Shown: positions 57,554 to 64,000 of the stretch, piece after piece
Layout: each line of letters begins with the position of its first letter
Position numbering within the stretch: the first letter of the stretch is position 1
Source: Muscardinus avellanarius
Taxonomy: Eukaryota; Chordata; Mammalia; Rodentia; Gliridae
Direction of reading: 5' to 3'
DNA: 64,000 nt
Assembly (NCBI GenBank): GCA_963383645.1
Contig: OY726560.1
Location: forward strand, 29,793,173-29,857,172
The notes under the pieces: generated by a model
What the model was told of the DNA's origin: nothing
What the model saw: only the letters and a program-made list of their open reading frames with translations
Database searches by the model: none
Program-made: the position numbers and the translations under genes

Positions 57554-57762
57554 CATCTATTTTTTGTGGCACTGGGGTTCCTGGAAACACTTCTACTTCC
57601 GGGTTACACTCCCAGATCTATTTTATATTTTTTTTAAATTTTGAAAACAGGGTTTCTTAAGCCAGTGCGGCTGGCTTCGAACCTGCGCGATCCTCTTGTC
57701 TCTGCCTCCCAAGTTTGGGGATTGCAAGCGTGTGCCACCACGCCCGGCCGAGGCTATGGTTT
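57493..57762 (-). mobile_element. Young short-form SINE with (TTA)n tail
   Basis: (TTA)n at 57504-57551, 'CACTGGGGTTCCTGGAAACA', 'CAGTGCGGCTGGCTTCGAAC', end 'CCACCACGCCCGGCC'. Duplication GAGGCTAT at 57495-57502 and 57750-57757. Confidence 0.93.
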
Positions 57763-57854
57763 TAAAAGTAATTAAAAAGTATGTTTTTAAGTAAAACTAT
57801 AAATGTGTAAATTATAAAATTTGAGAAATATGAAATGTATTTAAAGAATTTTAT

Positions 57855-58024
57855 TTTTTTATTTTTTTTAATTTTATTTTATTGGTGCACTGTATTCATA
57901 CATCATAGAGGGATACAAACTTTTGTAGACATACATGCACACATCGCCCAGTCAGCCCCCACCCAATCCCCACCCCACTCTCTCCCCATCCCTCCTTCCC
58001 ATGCTTGGCTTAGTGGTTGACATC
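57855..58024 (-). mobile_element. L1 3' terminus, truncated
   Basis: 'ATTTTATTGGTGCACTGTAT', 'GACATACATGCACACATCGC' and 'CATGCTTGGCTTAGTGGTTG': the last ~170 bp of the lineage L1, reverse strand. Confidence 0.85.
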
Positions 58025-58942
58025 TAGTATTATAGCAATTTATCCAAAATTAAAAATGTTAATCTCACATAACAGTTTCATTTGTCTGATACCAAGCTTT
58101 TGATGACTTAAAGATAACATTTCAATATTTCTTTTTGCTTTCTTTCCTACCAGAGGATTTTTTTTTGTTTTTTTAGGTGAAACTATCATATATTTATATA
58201 TTTATTTTTCAGAAAAAAAATCTATCCTAATATGGAATATGGATTCTAGATACCCAAAACAATCTTGAAAAAGAACAAAGCTAGCAGATATATATTTTAA
58301 AAAATCTTCTTACCACCAATATTTCCCTTTCTCCTGAAGTATTGCTTATTCTACCTTCTTATACTTTAGTCAGTTCTAAAGTTTCTAAATCTGATAATAA
58401 TTTCTTATATCTGACAAAGCCCTCAATTATTTCTCAAACCCAGACTATCTCTCTGCATTGCTCAATTTTTTTTTGACCAACACTCTGATCCAGTAATCGG
58501 TTAGAAATAAAAGGAGACCAGCTGGATTGTGATACATCATCCTTTCCCTGAAGGCCCTTCGGGAGAGATGGTCTTGTCAAATATCTTTCTTTCCATGCTA
58601 ACTGAATTTCTCCATAGCGTTTATTAACAAAGTTTTTCTTCTGTGGAATGTTTTTAGCAGGGTATACATGATCCGCCGAGGTTAATATGACAAGCACACC
58701 TGGAATTATGGATGTGTGGTGTATGGTACTCTGGAAAATGTTAGCATTATTTATGTAACTATATTATAGGATAAAATTTGGTATTTCATGATTATGCTGG
58801 TTATAAATTTATTGCCTCTCAGTTACAAATTCATGTTTTTTGATTGCTCTGTAAAAATGGATTATATCATTTAAAATATTTGCTTTTCCTATGTCAACTA
58901 GCAGAAAGTTTGTCAGTAGACTTTTCAGGAAAAAAGTTTCTC
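58025..58942. other. Unassigned; one reverse frame of 87 codons
   Basis: The reverse frame at 58434-58697 is less AT-rich than its flanks and has ordinary protein-like composition ('RYGEIQLAWKERYLTRPSLP'). I recognise no family. Together with the reverse frame at 59286-59501 it might be the remains of one older retroelement or processed copy split by the SINE between them, but this is speculation. Confidence 0.3.
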
Positions 58943-59017
58943 CCTTCCTTCCTTCCTTCCTTCCTTCCTTCCTTCCTTCCTTCCTTCCTTCCTTCCTTCC
59001 TTCCTTCCTTCCCTTCC

Positions 59018-59093
<76 letters not shown>
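58943..59093. repeat. (TTCC)n(TTTC)n pyrimidine tract
   Basis: About 17 CCTT units, then about 19 CTTT units, all pyrimidine on the plus strand for 150 bp. It forms the expanded tail of the reverse SINE that follows. The 83- and 105-codon frames through it are artefacts. Confidence 0.97.
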
Positions 59094-59095
59094 AG

Positions 59096-59263
59096 GTTCT
59101 GGGGTTCCTGGAAGCCATTCTGTGTCTGGGCTACACTCCCAGACCTATTTTATACTTTTTTTTTTAAATTTGAAAACAGGGTCTCTTAAGCCAGCGCGGC
59201 TCTTATAAACCCCGCGTTAAGCGAAACGCGGGGTTTATAAGAGTACACCTCCATCCCCGGCTC
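59096..59263 (-). mobile_element. Short-form SINE with its middle replaced by a hairpin
   Basis: 'CTGGGGTTCCTGGAAGCCAT', 'GGGTCTCTTAAGCCAGCGCG' then the expected 'GGCTTCGAACCTGCGCGATC' and following bases are missing. In their place is an inverted copy of the next SINE segment. The head ends 'CCATCCCCGGC'. Confidence 0.85.
59200..59243. repeat. Perfect inverted repeat, 19-bp arms, 6-bp loop
   Basis: Left arm CTCTTATAAACCCCGCGTT (59200-59218), loop AAGCGA, right arm AACGCGGGGTTTATAAGAG (59225-59243). The right arm corresponds to the SINE's own 'AAGCGCGGGGATTACAAG' region with changes; the left arm is its exact complement. Confidence 0.95.
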
Positions 59264-59269
59264 CTCTTT

Positions 59270-60550
59270 TTGACATATTTGTTTTTCAGGTTCTAGAACT
59301 ACTATTGGGTTCTCTAGTGCCCAACGTTTTGGACACAGAGTAGACAGAAATACCTAGTAGCCACTGGCTTTCTTGAGACCTTCCTCTCTCTTCCCTGTTT
59401 TGAAGAAGGGTATCCCTTTCCTGGTCTCCAGCTCCTTTAGTGAATGGCAAATAACAGATCTCTCCAGCATCTTTCGGGTTGGTGGTATAATAGTCCTCCA
59501 TGACCTTTGCCTACATCTTTTACAATTTTGTTTTTTATTCTCTATTTTTACTGGGCCAAATTTTCAGTGTGCACTTATAATAGGATATGCTTGCTCTAGA
59601 GGTTTGAGCAGTTCTCTCCTATCCTTTTGTCAAGTCTTATACTCACAGATCTTTTTGAGAATTTTTTTAGGTTCACTATATTGCTCTTCTTATTTGCTCT
59701 CATTACTTTCTCTTTATCAATTTTGATAGAAAAAACAGTTATTTTTCTGCAAGTTCAATTTATCCAATTGAAAGATTATAGTAAGTACCACAAAGTGTAG
59801 AAGAAATAGGTAGCTTGTTTCTTTTCTCTCTCTCTTTATCTCCATAAACATGTTCTATATATACATATATCATATATGATATATATGATCATGTAGTATA
59901 TTAAGGACTAAAATTTTTCTTCTAAGAGAAATTATTATCTTCTTAATTATTTGGTCATCATATGAAATATTACTAAACAGTTCAAGAAAAGATCTTAAGA
60001 AGTCTCCACCATGAGATTTTGTTGCTTTTGTTGTTCTTCTCAAAACTTTATTCCTTTTAATTGAAGATAACCTGAATATTATTTCTGATATTCTAATTGA
60101 AGATTTTATAAAATCTTCCCATAATAATTGATCAGGCCTGTGATGTAAAAGCTTTCATCAATACAATGCAAAATGACTGTGTAAGTTGGGATATTTTCTG
60201 ACAAAATATATTAAATTCTTCATCACTGATTGGTGGTAACTAATATATAGCTGAGCAGAAATTAATAAAATATAAAATTTTAAGTGCAAAATTATTCTTA
60301 CTTGAAGTCTTTATATAGAACTTATACTTTTCTAATTTATATTAACATATACTTTAAGGCTTAAATGAAGTTCTGCAGCAGAGAAAATATCTCCTGAAAA
60401 TTTACATGTGTCTATGAGAGATAAGAAGTTATATGAGAGACAGAATTATATTCTCACGTAAAAAATGAAAATATTACTCAGCCTACTAACATTATAAAGG
60501 ATAAAAGTCTGAGTTTAGCGTTAGTATAGGCCTGCAAATGACTGCTTGTT
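59270..60550. other. Unassigned DNA
   Basis: 59286-59730 is less AT-rich and open in several frames (a 71-codon reverse frame and a 117-codon forward one), with no recognised domain. The rest is AT-rich. Confidence 0.4.
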
Positions 60551-60554
60551 TATG

Positions 60555-60770
60555 TTTCCCCAAATTCCTATGTTGAAAATCTCACTTTCAGTATGATGGT
60601 ATTAGGAGTCTGGACCTAGGCTATGAGGATGAAACTCAAATGAATGAAACTAGTGCTCTTATAAGAAACCGTTTAGAACGCCTTTATTTCTCCTTTGACA
60701 TAAATTTATAACAAAAAGAGTTTTGCCTTGGACATAGTCATGGATTTGATATTTCTGGCACCCCAGATTG
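60555..60770 (+). mobile_element. Old MaLR-like LTR fragment, probable
   Basis: 'CCAAATTCCTATGTTGAAAA', 'TATGATGGTATTAGGAG', 'AATGAAACTAGTGCTCTTAT' + 'AAGAAA' follow a common old mammalian LTR pattern. The family is uncertain. Confidence 0.5.
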
Positions 60771-60789
60771 AGAGATGGCAACTCAAAAG

Positions 60790-61235
60790 ATATAAACCCC
60801 TAGAGAAGCCAGCCTCCAACAGTTACCTACTTGAGCGCCACACCCTTTGGGATATTCCTCTCTCACAGATCTTGTGGACTCTGATAGAAAGCAGTGTGTA
60901 ATTGAAGGTACTTGGTCTAGATCACACTCAGGCAGTGACCAGAAATCACTTGGACACCAGAGCAAGGCAAGGACCTTAAGGATGGTTTGAAACTCTCATG
61001 AATAGATCATCTGAACTCTGGGAGAGTGAGCAATTGACTATGCTAAGCCTAGGTCACACTTGGGAAGCAGCTGGAATGCACCTGTTGGACACCAAAGTCC
61101 CTACCACCTGCAAAGGTAAGCTGTCTCTTTGGCTCTTCTGCTTTCTATACAATAAACTCTCTGCTCAACCTCCTGTTATGTGGGAGTTTCATTCTTTGAA
61201 CTATGTCAGACATGACCACAGTAAGAAAACCATCA
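60790..61235 (+). mobile_element. LTR related to the 4-kb retrovirus, with internal duplication
   Basis: 'GTGTGTAATTGAAGGTACTT' + 'GGTCTAGATCACACTCAGGC' parallels the 5' LTR at 4450-4500, and the same block recurs at 61025-61095 ('AGCAATTGACTATGCTAAGC', 'GGTCACACTTGGGAAGCAG', 'GTTGGACACCAAAG'). AATAAA lies at 61151-61156, followed by a T/G-rich end. It appears to be a solo LTR of a related, less AT-rich family with a partial tandem duplication. Confidence 0.5.
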
Positions 61236-62212
61236 ATTTCATTAATAAAGGTTATATAATTGGAGTAAGGTTCAAAGATAAGAATGTGAAATCAAGTTGT
61301 CTATAAACCAGAAGAAACCTCCAAATAGCATCTAGGAAAGAGAATTCTATTTTACTTCATCTTGGCTCTTTCGAGGATAGGTACCTACATTGTGCTTATG
61401 CCTATCCCCAGAAGAAGACACCACACAAACCTGTAGCCATTCAAAAGAAGGGTGAAGGGCGGCACGTGGAAGGAGAAGAGAAGGGTTGTGTAGAAAGTTC
61501 TAATTCAAGCAGAAATAATGACTAGAAAGATAGATGAATACATACATGTATACATGAGGTAAACATTGAAAAGAGGATCCTTAACCATTTTAGCTGAACA
61601 AGAGGAATTAAATAGTACAATGATTCTACAGGTTGCATATTAGAAAGGACTCACAAGAATCTACAGGGCATATTTGTGTAACTGCTATTACTTAAAGCAT
61701 ACGGAAGGGGAAATTACAGACCACACTGTGTGCCTCCTTTGAACCATTACAATCTTTGTAAAAAAATTCATGTAAACATTTCAGGCTTGTCCTTGGTTAG
61801 GACAGTTGCAAAATACTGTTAAAAAAATAGATTCTGAGAGTCTTTCCTGGGGTTTTAGACTGTAAGAGCATATCATAAATCCACAGTTCTTATTATAGCC
61901 CATATTTAAAGACTAGGCATTTTCATTCCAGCTATAAATCAACTCTCTCTCCTCAAATAGCCTAGTAAATATTTTTTATAATATCGAGTGACAGTATTTA
62001 TACTAGACATAAATTATATGAATCACTTTGAACATTTGTTTATTGGATTTTCTTGGTTTTTTTTTACTAGTATAAAATTTTTTCAAATTAAATTTCCAGT
62101 GATTTATGCAAAATTGTTTGGGTTAACACTGATATGCAAGGATTTCAAATTTTCAAAAATAAAGTTAATTAAAAGATTTGTCTTTTGTACCAAATACTAA
62201 TAATGGTTTTAA
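61236..62212. other. Unassigned AT-rich DNA
   Basis: Nothing nameable. Confidence 0.45.
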
Positions 62213-62292
62213 TTATATATATATATATATAGATATATATATATATATAGATATAGATATAGCTAGATATAGATATAGATATATAGATAGAA
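62213..62292. repeat. (TA)n / (GATATA)n microsatellite
   Basis: TA run passing into AGATAT/ATAGAT units. Confidence 0.95.
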
Positions 62293-62330
62293 TTGTAAAA
62301 AATGAGTTTCATGTTTCTTATTTTCTCTTG

Positions 62331-62540
62331 TCCTTTTTTTTTTTTGTACTGGGGATTGATTCAGAGGTATTCTACTTCCAAGCTACATCCTTAGTCTTTT
62401 TTACTTTTTACTTTGAAACAAGATCTCTCTAGGTTGCTAAGAATCTTACTGTGTTGCTGTGGGTGGCCTCAAACTTGTGAGCCTTCTGTCTCAAGATCCT
62501 AAGTACTGGGATTACAGGTTTGCTCTACCATGTCTTCCTT
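62331..62540 (-). mobile_element. Old SINE, reverse strand
   Basis: 'GTACTGGGGATTGATTCAGA', 'GAAACAAGATCTCTCTAGGT', 'TACTGGGATTACAGGTTTGC'. Confidence 0.82.
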
Positions 62541-62650
62541 CCTTCCTTCCCTTTTTTCTTTCTTTTTTTCTTTTTCTTCCTTATTGAAAAATATCTTCTA
62601 AAAACTATTTGTGTACCTAGTAGTGAATAAGTTTTCATTATGATTTCTAA

Positions 62651-63090
62651 CTTTTTTTGTGTGTGTGGCACTGGAGATGGAACCCAGGGACATTCTACCT
62701 CCAAACCACACCCACATCCTCACTTTTTATTCCTTATTTTGAAAGAGTCTAAATTGCAGAAATCCTAAGTAGTTATGGCCTGGCGTGGTGGCGCACACTT
62801 GTAATCCCTGCACTTGGGAGGCGGAGACAGGAGGATTGCGCTGATTCGGAGCCAGCCTTGCTGGTTTAAGAGACCCTGTTTCCACATAAAAAAAAAAGTT
62901 AAAAAATAGGTCCGGGAGTGTAGCCCGTGGGAGTGTATCCCAGAGGTAGAAGGGCTTCCAGGAACCCCAGTACCACCAAAAAAAAAAAAAAAAAAAAAAA
63001 AAAAAAGCGTAGCTAAGGTTGCCCTTGAACTGTGATCTTCCTTTTTCAGCCTCTCAAATGCTGGGATTATAAGAATGCACCAGCATGCCT
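62651..63090 (-). mobile_element. Old SINE split by a young SINE of opposite strand
   Basis: Outer reverse copy: 62651-62776 ('GGCACTGGAGATGGAACCCA') and 63009-63090 ('GATCTTCCTTTTTCAGCCTC', 'AATGCACCAGCATGCCTG'). Confidence 0.88.
62778..63006 (+). mobile_element. Young short-form SINE with a small internal duplication
   Basis: 'GCCTGGCGTGGTGGCGCACA', 'CCTTGCTGGTTTAAGAGACC' and a doubled 'GGGAGTGTAGCCC/GGGAGTGTATCCC' at about 62914-62943; long poly-A to 63006. Flanking words GTAGTTATG and GTAGCTAAG are the likely duplication. Confidence 0.92.
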
Positions 63091-63114
63091 GACAATTTTT
63101 AACTTTTGATTTGT

Positions 63115-63860
63115 ATTTTATTTTTAAATAGATTTATTTTTTTAAAACTGGTTTGAAATCAGAGTAAAATTTATTAGAAAACAGTGAGTGCTTCCTATAC
63201 ATCTGTTTATACACATGTACAAACTCCACAACTATCAACATCTCAGGTTTACCCTTGTTGTACAATTGTATAATGACAAGTGTTCACCATTTTGATGTCA
63301 GATAAAATAGATCTACTACCTTAAAATATACCTCTGTATATTCTACCAATTAATCTCCACCTTTCCTCTAACCCTGGCAAAAATTGATCTTTTTACTAGA
63401 TCCACAGTTCCACCTGTTCAACAGTGCCACCTATTTGGAATTATTCATGATGGACCTTTTTTTTTTTTCCAATTGTCTTCCTTCACTCAGAAGTTTACGT
63501 TTAAAGTTTCTTCATTTTTTTTCTGAGTTGATAGCTCATTTCTTTTTAACACTAAATAATATCCCATTATATGACTGCACAAATTTATTTTATCCACTCA
63601 TCTACCTGAATGACATTGACTGCTTCTAATTTTGGCAATTATGAGTAATGCTGCCATGAATATACATGTGCAGGTTTTTGTGTGGACATGGATTTTTAAC
63701 TCACTTTTGTAAATACTAAAGAGTATGTTTACTGGATTCTATTGTAAGTGTAGGATTGGTTTTGTTAGAAATGGTCAAACTGTCTTGTAAAGTGATATGC
63801 CATTTTATATCTCCCACTACCAATGAATGAAAGTAATTCAGCATTTTTCTCTTAAATTCA
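63115..63860 (-). mobile_element. Antisense old L1M ORF2 3' end
   Basis: 'TTCTTTTTAACACTAAATAA', 'GCAATTATGAGTAATGCTGC', 'GTGCAGGTTTTTGTGTGGAC', 'GAAATGGTCAAACTGTCTTG' are the reverse complement of old L1M ORF2 ends. A forward frame of 81 codons at 63384-63629 is antisense chance. Confidence 0.75.
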
Positions 63861-64000
63861 AGCTAAATCTGTTAAGAAACTCAGTGACATCTTCCTAATT
63901 AAAGCTTAAAGCATTTTCACATGTTCCTGAATCATTCTTTTCCTTATTTACTTAGTTATTTTTTCACTAGAAAAAGATTATAGAAATAATTTTGAGATAC

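Noticed and set aside
58844..59208. Frames with repeated Phe-Leu-Pro-Ser
   Set aside because: Translation of the (CCTT)n/(CTTT)n tract.
1..64000. A conserved multi-exon gene or an undescribed multi-gene system
   Set aside because: I found no frame with a recognisable host protein domain, no convincing splice-flanked exon and no CpG island on either strand. Short exons of a long intron-rich gene cannot be excluded by eye.

Overview
The window is mammalian, AT-rich, non-coding genomic DNA. I find no protein-coding gene, exon, tRNA or rRNA gene that I can support. Every longer open reading frame I checked lies in a transposable element, a microsatellite or an inverted piece of one. The most abundant repeat is a composite SINE: a 7SL/B1-like left part ('GGTGGCGCACGCTTGTAATCC') joined to an ID-like right part ('GGTAGAAAG..CCTGGGTTCCA..CCCAGTACCAC'). 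This B1-dID-like architecture, together with stand-alone ID-like elements, points to a rodent, probably of the squirrel-related clade (squirrels, mountain beaver, dormice). The detailed SINE consensus does not look like the standard squirrel one, so a non-squirrel member of that clade is possible. The species assignment is inference.

Layout. 0-10 kb holds an old L1 3' UTR that was broken at least three times: by two L1 copies with 5' inversion and by a decayed class I (gamma-like) endogenous retrovirus at about 3985-9894. The retrovirus has both LTRs, an Ile-tRNA-type primer site and relics of gag, protease, RNase H, integrase and perhaps env, with reverse transcriptase missing. 10-17 kb contains further L1 3' ends, SINEs and an old ERVL-type LTR. 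17.7-21.6 kb is mostly L1: a plus-strand old ORF2 split by a MaLR-type LTR, an antisense ORF2, then an L1M-type 3' end. 22-27 kb has SINEs, a MIR and a short telomere-like tract. 27-31 kb has an L1 5' region with an ORF1 fragment, an L1 3' end and an L1M 3' end that contains a hybrid TA/minisatellite array. 31-38 kb is SINE-rich. 38.2-40 kb is a less AT-rich block of unknown origin, perhaps LTR-derived. 42-46 kb is mostly unrecognised. 46-51 kb has nested SINEs, an MLT1-like LTR and a MIR. 52-53.4 kb is an L1 with 5' inversion that also carries a small in-place inversion. 54-64 kb has a MaLR LTR, many young SINEs, long simple repeats, a SINE whose middle was replaced by a perfect 19-bp-arm hairpin, an LTR that seems related to the 4-kb retrovirus, and an old antisense L1M.

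Nothing here looks like a working gene system. The interest lies in genome dynamics: nested insertion order, twin-primed L1 copies, and two independent inverted template-switch-like scars (53.05-53.17 kb and 59.20-59.24 kb).
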